This document shows, in pieces, positions 26,990-36,689 of a stretch of 64,000 nt of DNA. Numbering within the stretch: the stretch's first letter is position 1; each line of letters starts with the position of its first letter. The notes under the pieces were generated by a model. The model saw only the letters and a program-made list of their open reading frames with translations, made no database searches and was not told where the DNA came from. Origin of the DNA: DSNY01 sp040752195 (GTDB lineage Bacteria; Pseudomonadota; Gammaproteobacteria; Burkholderiales; Burkholderiaceae_F); assembly GCA_040752195.1 (NCBI GenBank), contig JBFMFC010000003.1:62001-126000 (forward strand), read 5' to 3'. The position numbers were made by a program, and so were the translations under genes.

Positions 26990-28720
26990 ATGGAACACGA
27001 AACCGAGCCGGGCACCACACCGCTGGCGGACGAATCGCCGGCGCCGACGACGCCGCAACGCAATGTCGCCGCGCTGCTCATCGCCGCGGCCACCGGGCAG
27101 GCTTGCGGCGGCGGGTCCGGCTCGCCCGCGCCGGCTCCCATGCCGCCGGCGCCGGCGATCACGCAGGCCGAGGCGGCACGCTTCCTGACACAGGCCACGT
27201 TCGGGCCGAATGACGCGACGATCCAGTCGGTGGTCGCGCTCGGCTACCGCGGCTGGATCGAAGATCAGTTCGCCAAGCCGCGTGTGCTGCACCGGACCTA
27301 CCTCGAGCGGGCGATCGCCGCCGGTGATCCGGCCGCGCCCGAGCGCATCTATCGCGACCACGTGATGGACACGTTCTGGACGCAGGCGATCACCGGCGAG
27401 GATCAGCTGCGGCAGCGAATGGCGTTCGCGCTGTCGCAGATCTTCGTGGTGTCGCAGGCCAATGCCGACGTGAACAACCGGCCGCGCGGACTGGCGGACT
27501 ACCTCGACATGCTGGGCACGCACGCGTTCGGCAACTTCCGCGCGCTGCTCGAGGCGGTGAGCCTGCATCCGATCATGGGCCTGTACCTGTCCGCGCTGCG
27601 CAACCGCAAGGAGGACCCCGCGACCGGCCGCGTGCCCGACGAGAACTACGCGCGCGAGGTGATGCAGCTCTTCACGATCGGGCTGTACCAGCTCGACAGC
27701 GACGGCACACTCAAGCGCGACAGCAGCGGCAATCCGATCCCGACCTACAGCAACGCCGACGTGCAGGGGTTGGCCAAGGTCTTCACCGGCTGGAGCTGGG
27801 CCGGGCCGGATACCACCGACACGCGCTTCTTCGGCGGCAACGCCGATCCGAACCGCGACGTGACGCCGATGCAGGCATACGCGCAGTTCCACTCGACGTC
27901 GGCCAAGACGTTCCTCGGCGTCACCATCCCGGCGAACACGCCCGCGGAGCCGAGCCTGAAGATCGCGCTCGACACGCTGTTCAACCATCCGAACACCGCA
28001 CCGTTCTTCTGTCGGCAGTTGATCCAGCGCTTCGTCACCAGCAATCCGTCGCCGGCGTATGTGGCGCGCGTGGCGGCGGCGTTCGCCGACAACGGCGCCG
28101 GCCAGCGCGGCGACATGAAAGCGGTCATCCGCGCGATGCTGCTCGACACGGAAGCGCGCAGCGCGAGCGTTGCCGCGCAGCCGACCTGGGGCAAGCTGCG
28201 CGAGCCGGTGATCCGGCTCGCCAACTGGGCGCGCGCGTTCGGCGCGACCTCGGTCAGCGGCAACTACATGATCCGCAACGTCGCCGATCCCTCGACAGCG
28301 CTCGGGCAGAACCCGCTGCGTTCGCCGTCGGTGTTCAACTTCTATCGACCGGGCTACGTACCGCCGTCGACCGCGATCGCGAGCGCGGGACTGGTCGCGC
28401 CGGAATTCCAGATCACCGGCGAGACCTCGGTGGCCGGGTATCTCAACTTCATGCGCAACACGGTCAACAGCGGAGTCGGCACCGGCACCGACGTGCGATC
28501 GGCCTATGTGCAGGAGGTCGCGCTCGCCGGCAATCCAGACCAACTGGTCGACCGCGTGAAGCTGCTGCTGACGGCGGGCCGGATGACCGACGCCACCCGC
28601 GCCGCGATCCGCGATGCCGTGGCGGCGATCCCGACGACCGCGACCGGCGCGTCGCTGAACCGCGCCAAGCTCGCGATCTACCTGACGCTCGCGTCGCCCG
28701 AATTCATCGTGCAGAAATGA
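26990..28720 (+). CDS. DUF1800 family protein
   Basis: A 576-residue DUF1800 protein. After a Pro-rich segment the domain starts EAARFLTQATFGPNDATIQ and continues through MAFALSQIFVVSQ, the ENYAREVMQLFTIGLYQL block, the FTGWSW block, and ends AIYLTLASPEFIVQ, all typical. The N-terminus has about 25 hydrophilic residues, then NVAALLIAAATGQACGGG, which resembles a lipoprotein signal but lacks the usual Leu at -3. An AGGAG site precedes the ATG. It overlaps the DUF1501 gene by 4 bases. These two families are almost always encoded together; their biochemical role is poorly known. Confidence 0.88.
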   Translation: MEHETEPGTTPLADESPAPTTPQRNVAALLIAAATGQACGGGSGSPAPAPMPPAPAITQAEAARFLTQATFGPNDATIQSVVALGYRGWIEDQFAKPRVLHRTYLERAIAAGDPAAPERIYRDHVMDTFWTQAITGEDQLRQRMAFALSQIFVVSQANADVNNRPRGLADYLDMLGTHAFGNFRALLEAVSLHPIMGLYLSALRNRKEDPATGRVPDENYAREVMQLFTIGLYQLDSDGTLKRDSSGNPIPTYSNADVQGLAKVFTGWSWAGPDTTDTRFFGGNADPNRDVTPMQAYAQFHSTSAKTFLGVTIPANTPAEPSLKIALDTLFNHPNTAPFFCRQLIQRFVTSNPSPAYVARVAAAFADNGAGQRGDMKAVIRAMLLDTEARSASVAAQPTWGKLREPVIRLANWARAFGATSVSGNYMIRNVADPSTALGQNPLRSPSVFNFYRPGYVPPSTAIASAGLVAPEFQITGETSVAGYLNFMRNTVNSGVGTGTDVRSAYVQEVALAGNPDQLVDRVKLLLTAGRMTDATRAAIRDAVAAIPTTATGASLNRAKLAIYLTLASPEFIVQK

Positions 28721-30108
28721 GCCCGAAAATGACCCGCAAATCGCATCCGATCGACGGCAGCCGCCGGCAGTTCCTGCAGACCGCGTCCGCGCTGTCGGTG
28801 CTTGGCAGCGCCACGCCGCTCGCGTTGAACCTCGCCGGCATCGGCGCCGCCGCGGCGCAGACCGCGGAGGACTATCGCGCGCTGGTATGCGTGTTCCTGT
28901 ACGGCGGCAACGACCAGACCAACACGGTCGTGCCGTTCGACTCGTCGGAGTTCAACGCGTACACGGCCGCGCGGCCGACCATCGCGCTCACCTCGGCGCA
29001 ACTGACGTCGCTCGGCGCGGTCGCCGCGCAGGGCGGTCGCAGCTTTGCGCTGCCGAACGAACTGGCGCCGCTGGCGACGCTTTACCGCAGCGGCAAGCTC
29101 GCGGTGGTCGCCAACGTCGGGCCGCTGATCGTGCCGACCACCAAGGCGCAGTACCAGAGCGCGTCGGTGCCGTTGCCGCCGAAGCTGTTCTCCCACAACG
29201 ACCAGCAGTCGGTGTGGCAGTCGTCAAGCGCCGAGGGCGCGACCAGCGGCTGGGGCGGCCGCATCGCCGACGTGATCGCGTCGGGCAATGCCAACCAGAC
29301 CTTCTCCGCGGTATCGGTCGCCGGCGCGGCGGTGTACCTGTCCGGCCGCAGCGTGCTGCAGTACCAGGTCGGCATCAACGGCCCGGTCGCGGTCAGCGGA
29401 CTGACCGGAACGCTGTTCGGCTCCGCGAGTGCGTCCCAGGTGCTGCAGCAACTGATCACCGCGGCGCGGCCCGACATGTTCGAGGACGAATACGACCGCG
29501 TGACCGCGCGCTCGATCGCGGCCAACACGGCATTGACCGGCGCGCTGGCGTCGGCGCCGGCCCTCACCACCGCGTTCCCGGCGGGCAACCCGCTCGCCGA
29601 CCAACTGAGGATGGTCGCGCGCACGATCAGCGCGCGGCAGGCGCTCGGCGCGAAACGCCAGGTGTTCTTCGTCAGCCTGGGGGGCTTCGACACGCACGAT
29701 TTCCAGTTGCGCGACCAGCCCACCCTGCACACGACGCTCGCCGCCGCGCTCGATGCGTTCTACAACGCGACGGTGGAACTCGGCGTGGCGAATCTCGTCA
29801 CGACGTTCACCGCGTCCGACTTCGGTCGCACGCTGACCAGCAACGGCGACGGCTCCGACCACGGCTGGGGCTCGCATCACTTCGTGCTCGGCGGCGCAGT
29901 CAGGGGCGGAACGATTTACGGCTCCTTCCCGACCGTCGCGCTTGGCACCGCGGAGGACGTGGGCTCGGGGCGGCTGCTGCCGTCGATCGCCGTCGACCAG
30001 TACGCCGCCACGTTGGCGAAATGGTTCGGCGTGTCGGACACCGATCTCGCGACGGTGGTGCCGAACCTCGCGAACTTCACCACGCGCGACCTCGGGTTCA
30101 TGGCGTAG
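28717..30108 (+). CDS. DUF1501 family protein with Tat signal
   Basis: A 463-residue DUF1501 protein. The N-terminus carries a twin-arginine signal (SRRQFLQTASALSVLG) followed by AAAAQ, so it is exported folded to the periplasm. Family marks are VFLYGGNDQTNTVVP, the LGGFDTHDFQ block and a His/Asp-rich SDHGWGSHHFVLGG near residue 385; the last recalls metal sites of the alkaline-phosphatase/sulfatase superfamily to which DUF1501 has been related. The ATGA overlap with the DUF1800 gene implies coupled translation and a joint function. Confidence 0.9.
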   Translation: MSPKMTRKSHPIDGSRRQFLQTASALSVLGSATPLALNLAGIGAAAAQTAEDYRALVCVFLYGGNDQTNTVVPFDSSEFNAYTAARPTIALTSAQLTSLGAVAAQGGRSFALPNELAPLATLYRSGKLAVVANVGPLIVPTTKAQYQSASVPLPPKLFSHNDQQSVWQSSSAEGATSGWGGRIADVIASGNANQTFSAVSVAGAAVYLSGRSVLQYQVGINGPVAVSGLTGTLFGSASASQVLQQLITAARPDMFEDEYDRVTARSIAANTALTGALASAPALTTAFPAGNPLADQLRMVARTISARQALGAKRQVFFVSLGGFDTHDFQLRDQPTLHTTLAAALDAFYNATVELGVANLVTTFTASDFGRTLTSNGDGSDHGWGSHHFVLGGAVRGGTIYGSFPTVALGTAEDVGSGRLLPSIAVDQYAATLAKWFGVSDTDLATVVPNLANFTTRDLGFMA

Positions 30109-30114
30109 CGCCGA

Positions 30115-30120
30115 TATACT
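30115..30120 (+). promoter_or_regulatory. Possible -10 box before leuS
   Basis: TATACT lies 28 bases before the leuS ATG, just after the DUF1501 stop. No good -35 hexamer is found 16-18 bp upstream, so this is only suggestive. Confidence 0.25.
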
Positions 30121-30147
30121 CTCGCTCGGCACCGTCCGAGTCGAGAG

Positions 30148-32775
30148 ATGCAAGAGAAATACAATCCGCAGCAGGTCGAAGCCGACGCGCAGGCCCACTG
30201 GCGCTTGATCGACGCCTATCGCGCGCGCGAGAACGATCCGCGCTTTCCCAAAGGCAAGTTCTACGTGTGCTCGATGCTGCCGTACCCGAGCGGCAAGCTG
30301 CACATGGGGCACGTGCGCAACTACACGCTGAACGACGTGATGTACCGCTACATGCGGTCGAGCGGCTACAACGTGATGACGCCGATGGGCTGGGACGCGT
30401 TCGGCCTGCCGGCGGAGAACGCGGCGATCGAGAAGGGCATCGCGCCGGCGCAGTGGACCCGCGCCAACATCGCCGACATGAAGGCGCAGATGCAGCCGCT
30501 GGGACTGGCGTTCGACTGGAGCCGCGAGATCGCGACCTGCGATCCCGGTTACTACAAGTGGAACCAGTGGCTGTTCCTGAAGATGCTGGAACGCGGCATC
30601 GCCTACCGCAAGACGCAGATCGTCAACTGGGACCCGGTAGACAACACGGTGCTCGCCAACGAGCAGGTGATCGACGGCCGCGGCTGGCGCTCGGGCGCGC
30701 TCGTGGAAAAGCGCGAGATCCCCGGCTACTACCTGGCGATCACGAAGTACGCGGAGGAACTGCTCGCCGATCTGGCCAGGCTCGACGGCTGGCCGGAGAA
30801 AGTGCGCGTGATGCAGGAGAACTGGATCGGCAAGAGCGTCGGCGTCAATTTCGGCTTTCCGTACGAAATCGACGGCGAAAGCAAGCTGCTGCGGGTGTTC
30901 ACCACGCGCGCCGACACGATCATGGGCGTGACCTTCGTCGCGATCGCCGCCGAGCATCCGCTGGCCGCGCGTCTGGCCCGAGACGACCCGAAGGTCGCCG
31001 CCTTCGTCGAGGAGTGCAAGCGCGGCACCGTGATGGAAGCCGATCTCGCGACGATGGAGAAGAAGGGGGTGCCGACCGGCTTTTTCGTCACGCACCCGCT
31101 CACGGGCGAGAAGATCGAGGTCTGGGTCGGCAACTACGTGCTGATGGGCTACGGCGAAGGCGCCGTGATGGGTGTGCCCGGCCATGACGAGCGCGACTTC
31201 GCGTTCGCGAAGAAGTACGGGCTTCCGATCAGGCAGGTGATCGCGCCGGCCGCCGGCCGCGACGCGCCGCCGTTCACCGCCGAGCGCTGGCAAGACTGGT
31301 ACGCCGACAAGGACGGCGTCTGCGTCAACTCCGGCAGGTACGACGGCCTGTCGTACGAGGCCGCGGTCGACGCGATCGCCGCCGATCTCAGGGCGAAGGG
31401 GCTCGGCGACAAGCAGGTGCAGTGGCGGCTGCGCGACTGGGGCATCTCGCGCCAGCGCTACTGGGGCACGCCGATCCCGATCATCCATTGCGCGGACTGC
31501 GGCCCGGTGCCGGTGCCCGAGAAGGACCTGCCGGTCGTGCTGCCCGAGGATCTGGTGCCCGACGGCAGCGGCAATCCGCTCGCGAAGGACGAGCGCTTCC
31601 TCGCCTGCACGTGTCCGCAGTGCGGCAAGCCGGCGCGGCGCGAAACCGACACGATGGACACCTTCGTCGACAGCGCCTGGTACTACATGCGCTACTGCTC
31701 GCCCGATGCGCCGACGATGGTCGACGAGCGCGTCGACTACTGGATGCCGATGGACCAGTACATCGGCGGCATCGAGCACGCGGTGCTGCACCTGCTGTAC
31801 GCGCGCTTCTGGACCAAGGTCATGCGCGACCTGGGGCTGGTGAAGTTCGACGAGCCGTTCACGCGTTTGTTCACGCAGGGCATGCTGCTCGCGGAGTGCT
31901 GGTACCGCGAGGACGAAAGCGGTCGCAAGCGCTGGTTCTACCCGAGCGAAGTGGACGTGCAGTTCGACGAGCGCGGGCGCCCCATCGGCGCCACCGCCAA
32001 GGCCGACGGCAAGCCGGTGCTGTACGGCGGCATCGAAAAGATGTCCAAGAGCAAGAACAACGTCGTCGAGCCGAAGGACGTGATCGCGCGCTTCGGGGCG
32101 GATACCGCGCGCGCGTTCGTGATGTTCGCCGGCCCTCCGGATCAGAGCGCCGCCTGGTCGGATTCGGGTGCCGAAGGCGTCTACCGCTTCCTGCGCCGGT
32201 TGTGGAACTTCTGCTATGCGCGGCGCGCGTCGATCGCGGCGGCCGGCGCGATCGACGCGCTGCCGCTCGATGGCCGCGCCCGCGCGCTACGGCGCGAAGT
32301 CCATCTGAATCTGAAGCAGGCGGACTTCGACTACCAGCGCATGCAGTACAACACGGTCGTGTCGGCGGCGATGAAGATGCTGAACGCGATCGAGGACGCC
32401 GCGCTCGACGATTCGCCGGCGTCGGCCGCGGTGCTGCGCGAAAGCCTCTCGATCCTGCTGCGCACGCTGTATCCGATCGCGCCGCACATCGCGCATGTGC
32501 TGTGGGTCGATCTCGGTTACGCCAGGGCGGCCGGCGACCTGTTGGATGCGCCGTGGCCCAAGCCGGCGGCCGACGCGCTCGCGCAGGACGAGGTCGAACT
32601 GGTCGTGCAGGTCAACGGCAAGCTGCGCGGCACGGTGCGCGTGCCCGCGCGGGCCGACAAGGGCGCGATCGAAGCGGCGGCGCTGGCCGACGCCAACGTG
32701 CGCAAGTTCGTCGGTGCCAACCCCGTCAAGCGCGTCGTCGTCGTGCCCGGCAAGCTGGTCAACGTGGTCGTCTAG
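30148..32775 (+). CDS. leuS: Leucyl-tRNA synthetase
   Basis: An 875-residue class I synthetase that charges tRNA-Leu in the cytoplasm. The HIGH motif reads HMGH within PYPSGKLHMGHVRNYTLND, near residue 50. The KMSKS motif is at about residues 631-635 (GIEKMSKSKNNVV). The CP1 editing insert and the C-terminal domain (VNGKLRGTVRVP) are present, so length and layout are normal. A GAGAG ribosome site precedes the ATG. It heads the leuS-lptE-holA-proA run typical of Betaproteobacteria. Confidence 0.97.
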   Translation: MQEKYNPQQVEADAQAHWRLIDAYRARENDPRFPKGKFYVCSMLPYPSGKLHMGHVRNYTLNDVMYRYMRSSGYNVMTPMGWDAFGLPAENAAIEKGIAPAQWTRANIADMKAQMQPLGLAFDWSREIATCDPGYYKWNQWLFLKMLERGIAYRKTQIVNWDPVDNTVLANEQVIDGRGWRSGALVEKREIPGYYLAITKYAEELLADLARLDGWPEKVRVMQENWIGKSVGVNFGFPYEIDGESKLLRVFTTRADTIMGVTFVAIAAEHPLAARLARDDPKVAAFVEECKRGTVMEADLATMEKKGVPTGFFVTHPLTGEKIEVWVGNYVLMGYGEGAVMGVPGHDERDFAFAKKYGLPIRQVIAPAAGRDAPPFTAERWQDWYADKDGVCVNSGRYDGLSYEAAVDAIAADLRAKGLGDKQVQWRLRDWGISRQRYWGTPIPIIHCADCGPVPVPEKDLPVVLPEDLVPDGSGNPLAKDERFLACTCPQCGKPARRETDTMDTFVDSAWYYMRYCSPDAPTMVDERVDYWMPMDQYIGGIEHAVLHLLYARFWTKVMRDLGLVKFDEPFTRLFTQGMLLAECWYREDESGRKRWFYPSEVDVQFDERGRPIGATAKADGKPVLYGGIEKMSKSKNNVVEPKDVIARFGADTARAFVMFAGPPDQSAAWSDSGAEGVYRFLRRLWNFCYARRASIAAAGAIDALPLDGRARALRREVHLNLKQADFDYQRMQYNTVVSAAMKMLNAIEDAALDDSPASAAVLRESLSILLRTLYPIAPHIAHVLWVDLGYARAAGDLLDAPWPKPAADALAQDEVELVVQVNGKLRGTVRVPARADKGAIEAAALADANVRKFVGANPVKRVVVVPGKLVNVVV

Positions 32776-32828
32776 CCGATGCGGCAGCGGCGCGTCTCGG
32801 CGATCGGCACGCACCACCCGGACGGAAG

Positions 32829-33359
32829 ATGAGGCGCCCGCTCCGCGTCGGCCGCGCGTCCTCCGCGGCCGTCTGGCTGATGTTGAGCCTCGCCTTCGCC
32901 GTGACGTCGTGCGGCTTCAAGCTGCGCGGCGCGCAGCAGCTGCCGTTCGAGACGATCTACCTGGGCTTCGGGCCGAATTCCTCGCTCGGCGCGGAGCTTG
33001 CGCGCAACATCCGCGCCGGGACGAGCACCAAGATCGTCGACGACCGCGCACAGGCGCAGGCCGTGCTCGACGTGCTCGGCGAGGCGCGCGAGCGCGACGT
33101 GCTGTCGGTCAGCGCGCAGGGGCGCGCGCGCGAGTTCCAGCTGCGGCTGCGGCTGCAGTTCCGCCTGCACGACGGCAAAGGGCGCGAGTTCATCGCGCCG
33201 ACGCAGATCACCGTGCAACGCGACATCTCGTTCAACGAAGCGCAGGTGCTCGCGAAGGAGTCGGAAGAAGCGCTGCTGTATCGCGACATGCAGACCGACG
33301 TCGTTCAGCAGCTGCTGCGCCGGCTCGCCGCGGTCAAGGTCGATGCAGCTAAGGGCTGA
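32829..33359 (+). CDS. lptE: LPS-assembly lipoprotein LptE
   Basis: A 176-residue outer-membrane lipoprotein that plugs the LptD barrel and helps insert lipopolysaccharide. The signal peptide ends AVTSC|GFKLRGAQQLPF; Cys is the lipidation site and GFKLRG is the family hallmark. The middle shows SVSAQGRAREFQLRLRLQFRLHDGKG and a C-terminal DMQTDVVQQLLRRL helix as in other LptE proteins. The gene starts 54 bases after leuS and its last 17 bases overlap holA. Confidence 0.92.
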   Translation: MRRPLRVGRASSAAVWLMLSLAFAVTSCGFKLRGAQQLPFETIYLGFGPNSSLGAELARNIRAGTSTKIVDDRAQAQAVLDVLGEARERDVLSVSAQGRAREFQLRLRLQFRLHDGKGREFIAPTQITVQRDISFNEAQVLAKESEEALLYRDMQTDVVQQLLRRLAAVKVDAAKG

Positions 33360-34389
33360 AGCGCTCGCCGGGCATCTGGCCGGCCGCGCCAAGTCCGGCG
33401 CGCTCGCGCGCATCTACACCGTCGCCGGCGACGAGCCGCTGCTCGCGATCGAAGCGCAGGACGCGATCCGCGCCGCAGCGCGCGCGAGCGGCTACACGGA
33501 GCGCGAGGTGCTGCACGTCGATGCGCGTTTCGACTGGTCGCAACTCGCTGTGCATGCGCGCGGACTGTCGCTGTTCGCCGAGCGCCGCATCCTCGAGATC
33601 CGGCTTCCTTCGGGCAAGCCGGGAACGGCCGGCGCGGAGGCGCTGCGCGCGCACGCGGAAAGCGCCGCCGACGACACGCTGACGATCGTCGCGCTGCCCA
33701 GGCTCGACAGGAAGCAGCGTCAGGCCGACTGGGCCGCCGCGCTCGACGCCGCCGGCGTCTGGGTCGACGTGCCGGCCGTCGAACGCGCCGCACTGCCCGC
33801 GTGGATCGCCGCCAGGCTGGCGCGCCAACAGCAGGAAGCGCCGCGCGACGCGCTCGAGTTCATCGCCGATCGCGTCGAAGGCAATCTGCTCGCGGCGCAT
33901 CAGGAGATCTGCAAGCTCGCGCTGTTGTACCCGGCGGGCAAGCTGACGCTCGAGCAGGTCGAGGCCAGCGTGCTGAACGTCGCGCGCTACGACGTCTTCG
34001 CGCTACCGGTCGCGATGCTCGAAGGCGACGCGAAGCGCGTCGTCCGCATCATGGACGGGCTGCGCGCGGAGGGCGAGCCGCTGCCGCTGCTGCTGTGGGC
34101 CGTGACCGAGGACCTGCGCACGCTGCTGCGCCTGCGCGCCGCGCTCGACCGCGGCGTGCCGTACGCGCAGGCCGCGCGCGAGGTCTGGGTCCGGCGCGAG
34201 AAGGAAGCCGCGACGCAGGCCGCGCTGCGCCGCGTCGACGCGGCCACGCTCGCACGGCTGCTGGCGCGCTGCGCCGACGTCGATCGCGCGTTCAAGGGCC
34301 TGCGCACGCCGAAAGCCGACGGCGACGCATGGCTAGAATTGACCGACATCGCGCTCGCCGTCGCGGCACCGCGCGCACCGACATCGTGA
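33343..34389 (+). CDS. holA: DNA polymerase III delta subunit
   Basis: A 348-residue HolA protein, the subunit that opens the beta clamp within the clamp loader. It shows the N-terminal YTVAGDEPLLAIEAQDAIR block, the LEIRLPSGKPG segment and the EGNLLAAHQEICKLALLYP and DVFALPVAMLEGD blocks of the family. It begins inside the lptE 3' end (17-bp overlap) and its stop overlaps the proA GTG by 4 bases, so the three genes are tightly coupled. Only part of the long forward open frame is real; the ATG within lptE is chosen from the family N-terminus. Confidence 0.92.
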   Translation: MQLRAEALAGHLAGRAKSGALARIYTVAGDEPLLAIEAQDAIRAAARASGYTEREVLHVDARFDWSQLAVHARGLSLFAERRILEIRLPSGKPGTAGAEALRAHAESAADDTLTIVALPRLDRKQRQADWAAALDAAGVWVDVPAVERAALPAWIAARLARQQQEAPRDALEFIADRVEGNLLAAHQEICKLALLYPAGKLTLEQVEASVLNVARYDVFALPVAMLEGDAKRVVRIMDGLRAEGEPLPLLLWAVTEDLRTLLRLRAALDRGVPYAQAAREVWVRREKEAATQAALRRVDAATLARLLARCADVDRAFKGLRTPKADGDAWLELTDIALAVAAPRAPTS

Positions 34390-35681
34390 ACGCACCCATC
34401 GATCGGGCCTCGAGCGATCTCGCCGCCTACATGACCGCGGTCGGACGGCGCGCGCGCGCGGCGTCGACGGCGCTGGCGAAGGCGTCGACGGCGGCGAAGA
34501 ACGCCGCGCTGCGAACCATCGCCGCGGCGATCCGCGCGCGCCGCGGCGAGATCGTCGAAGCCAACGGCCGCGACGTCGCGCGCGCGAGCATGAGCGGGCT
34601 CGAATCCGCGCTGCTCGACCGGCTCAGGCTCACCGACGACTACATCGAGCAGATGGCGGCCGGTCTCGAGCAGGTCGCCGGGCTGCCCGATCCGATCGGC
34701 GAGATCACCGACGTTCGGCCGCAGCCGTCGGGCATCCGCGTCGGACGGATGCGCGTTCCGCTCGGCGTGATCGCCATCGTCTACGAGAGCCGGCCGAACG
34801 TGACGATCGACGCCGCGGGGTTGACGCTCAAGAGCGGCAACGCGGCGATTCTGCGCGGCGGCTCGGAGGCGATCGAGTGCAACCGGCTGCTCGCCGCGCT
34901 GATCCGCGAAGGCGTCGCGTCGGCGGGACTGCCGCGCGACGCGGTGCAGCTCGTCGACACGACCGACCGCGCGGCGGTGGGCCTGCTCGCGACGATGACC
35001 GAGTACGTCGACATCCTGGTTCCGCGCGGCGGCCGCGGGCTGATCGAGCGGCTGATGCGCGAGGCGCGCGTGCCGATGATCAAGCACCTCGACGGCGTCT
35101 GCCACGTCTACATCGACGCCGACGCGGACCCCGACAAGGCGATCGCGATCGCCGACAACGCCAAGACGCAGCGCTACGGCGTATGCAACGCGATGGAGAC
35201 GCTGCTGGTGGCGCGGTCGATCGCGCCGCGCGTGCTGCCGCGGCTCGGACGCATCTACGCGGACAAGGGGGTCGAGCTGCGCGTCTGCCCCGAGACGAAG
35301 TCGATCCTGCAGGCGGCCGGCATCCCCTGCAAGGACGCGACCGAGGAGGACTGGCGAACCGAGTACCTGGCGCCGATCCTGTCGATCTCGACCCTGCCGG
35401 GTATGGACGAGGCGATCGCGCACATCAATGCGTTCGGCAGCAGGCACACCGACGCGATCGTCACCGAGAACTACACGGCCGCGCTGCGCTTCCTGCGCGA
35501 GGTCGATTCGGCCTCGGTGATGGTCAACGCGTCGACGCGCTTTGCCGACGGCTTCGAGTACGGCCTCGGCGCGGAGATCGGAATCTCCAACGACAAGCTG
35601 CACGCGCGCGGCCCGGTCGGACTCGAAGGGCTGACGTCGCAGAAGTACGTGGTCTTCGGCAACGGGGAAGTCCGACGCTGA
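34386..35681 (+). CDS. proA: Gamma-glutamyl phosphate reductase
   Basis: A 431-residue aldehyde-dehydrogenase-fold enzyme that reduces gamma-glutamyl phosphate to the semialdehyde in proline synthesis, using NADPH. The catalytic Cys is residue 267 in YGVCNAMETLLV. Other marks are VPLGVIAIVYESRPNVT, the RGGSEAIECN block and the C-terminal LGAEIGISNDKLHARGPVGLEGL. The start is GTG overlapping the holA stop (GTGA). proC, the last step of the pathway, lies at 45.1 kb in this window. Confidence 0.95.
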   Translation: MNAPIDRASSDLAAYMTAVGRRARAASTALAKASTAAKNAALRTIAAAIRARRGEIVEANGRDVARASMSGLESALLDRLRLTDDYIEQMAAGLEQVAGLPDPIGEITDVRPQPSGIRVGRMRVPLGVIAIVYESRPNVTIDAAGLTLKSGNAAILRGGSEAIECNRLLAALIREGVASAGLPRDAVQLVDTTDRAAVGLLATMTEYVDILVPRGGRGLIERLMREARVPMIKHLDGVCHVYIDADADPDKAIAIADNAKTQRYGVCNAMETLLVARSIAPRVLPRLGRIYADKGVELRVCPETKSILQAAGIPCKDATEEDWRTEYLAPILSISTLPGMDEAIAHINAFGSRHTDAIVTENYTAALRFLREVDSASVMVNASTRFADGFEYGLGAEIGISNDKLHARGPVGLEGLTSQKYVVFGNGEVRR

Positions 35682-35775
35682 TCAGCCAGCGTCGCCGGGA
35701 ATCCTTCGCCGCGACGGGGCTCGGGCGACCACGCGCAGGCACGCAACCCGCGATTCTCCAAACGGCCATCCGAAC

Positions 35776-36195
35776 ATGCTCTGGGTCAAGTCGCTGCACA
35801 TCATCTTCATGGTGACCTGGTTCGCCGGGCTGTTCTATCTGCCGCGGCTGTTCGTCTATCACGCGATGGCCGACGACACGGTGTCGAAGGAGCGCTTCAA
35901 GGTCATGGAGCGCAAGCTGTACTACGGCATCATGACGCCGGGCGCGGTGCTCACCGTCGTCTTCGGCGTCTGGCTGTGGGTCGGCTACGGCATCGGCACC
36001 GGCCAGGGCTGGCTGATGGCCAAGCTCGCGCTGGTGATCGCGCTGATCGGCTACCACATCTACTGCGGCATCCTGCTCGACGACTTCGCGAACGACCGCA
36101 ACACGAAGTCGCACGTGTGGTTGCGCTGGTTCAACGAGGCGCCGGTCGTCGTGCTCGCCGGCGCGGTGCTGCTGGTCGTGTTCAAGCCGTTCTGA
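35776..36195 (+). CDS. hemJ: HemJ-type protoporphyrinogen IX oxidase
   Basis: A 139-residue membrane protein of the HemJ/UPF0093 family, which oxidises protoporphyrinogen IX to protoporphyrin IX. The conserved His sits in KSLHIIFMVTWFAGLFYLPRLFVYH, and the conserved Lys region is WLMAKLALVIALIGYHIYCG. Four hydrophobic segments are visible. Length is normal. It is often annotated as CopD-like because of similarity to copper-resistance membrane proteins; the HemJ motifs make the haem role more likely. It converges with the HIT gene, with only 7 bases between stops. Confidence 0.85.
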   Translation: MLWVKSLHIIFMVTWFAGLFYLPRLFVYHAMADDTVSKERFKVMERKLYYGIMTPGAVLTVVFGVWLWVGYGIGTGQGWLMAKLALVIALIGYHIYCGILLDDFANDRNTKSHVWLRWFNEAPVVVLAGAVLLVVFKPF

Positions 36196-36202
36196 GCGGC
36201 GT

Positions 36203-36610
36203 TCACACGACCCGGATCCGTGCGGCGAGCGCGCGCAGCTCGTCGAGCGGCGGGTTCTTGCGCGGCCAGGCGAGTTCCACGCCGTCATTCGCATAGCGCG
36301 GCAGCACGTGCAGGTGGACGTGCGGCACGGTCTGCCAGCCGGCGGGCCTGTTCGCCTGCAGGACCGTGATGCCTTCGGGCTTGAACGCGGCGTCCACGGC
36401 GCGCGCCACCCGCGCCGCCGTCGTGAACAGCGCGGCCGCGAGTGCGTCGTCGAGATCGAGGATCGTTTCGACCTGCTTCTTCGTCGCGACGATCACGTGC
36501 CCGGGATTGACCTGGCCCGCGTCCATGAAGGCGATCGTGTGCTCGTCCTCGTAGACCCTGGCCGCCGGGATCTCGCCGCGCACGATGCGGGTGAAGACAG
36601 TCGGTTCCAT
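36203..36610 (-). CDS. HIT family nucleotide hydrolase
   Basis: A 135-residue histidine-triad protein. The catalytic triad reads HVHLHVLPR near the C-terminus; the N-terminus TVFTRIVRGEIPAARVYED is typical of the HinT/YcfF branch. HIT proteins hydrolyse nucleoside phosphoramidates or dinucleoside polyphosphates. A GGAG site precedes the ATG, and a TACAAT box on this strand lies about 30 bases upstream, possibly its -10. It diverges from the RNA methyltransferase gene. Confidence 0.9.
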   Translation of the reverse strand: MEPTVFTRIVRGEIPAARVYEDEHTIAFMDAGQVNPGHVIVATKKQVETILDLDDALAAALFTTAARVARAVDAAFKPEGITVLQANRPAGWQTVPHVHLHVLPRYANDGVELAWPRKNPPLDELRALAARIRVV

Positions 36611-36689
36611 CGTCGCTACGCTCCGGGTTGCAATGCCCGCATTGTAGAAACCGAAACGCGCACGCGCCCCGACCGCACACGCACGCCGA

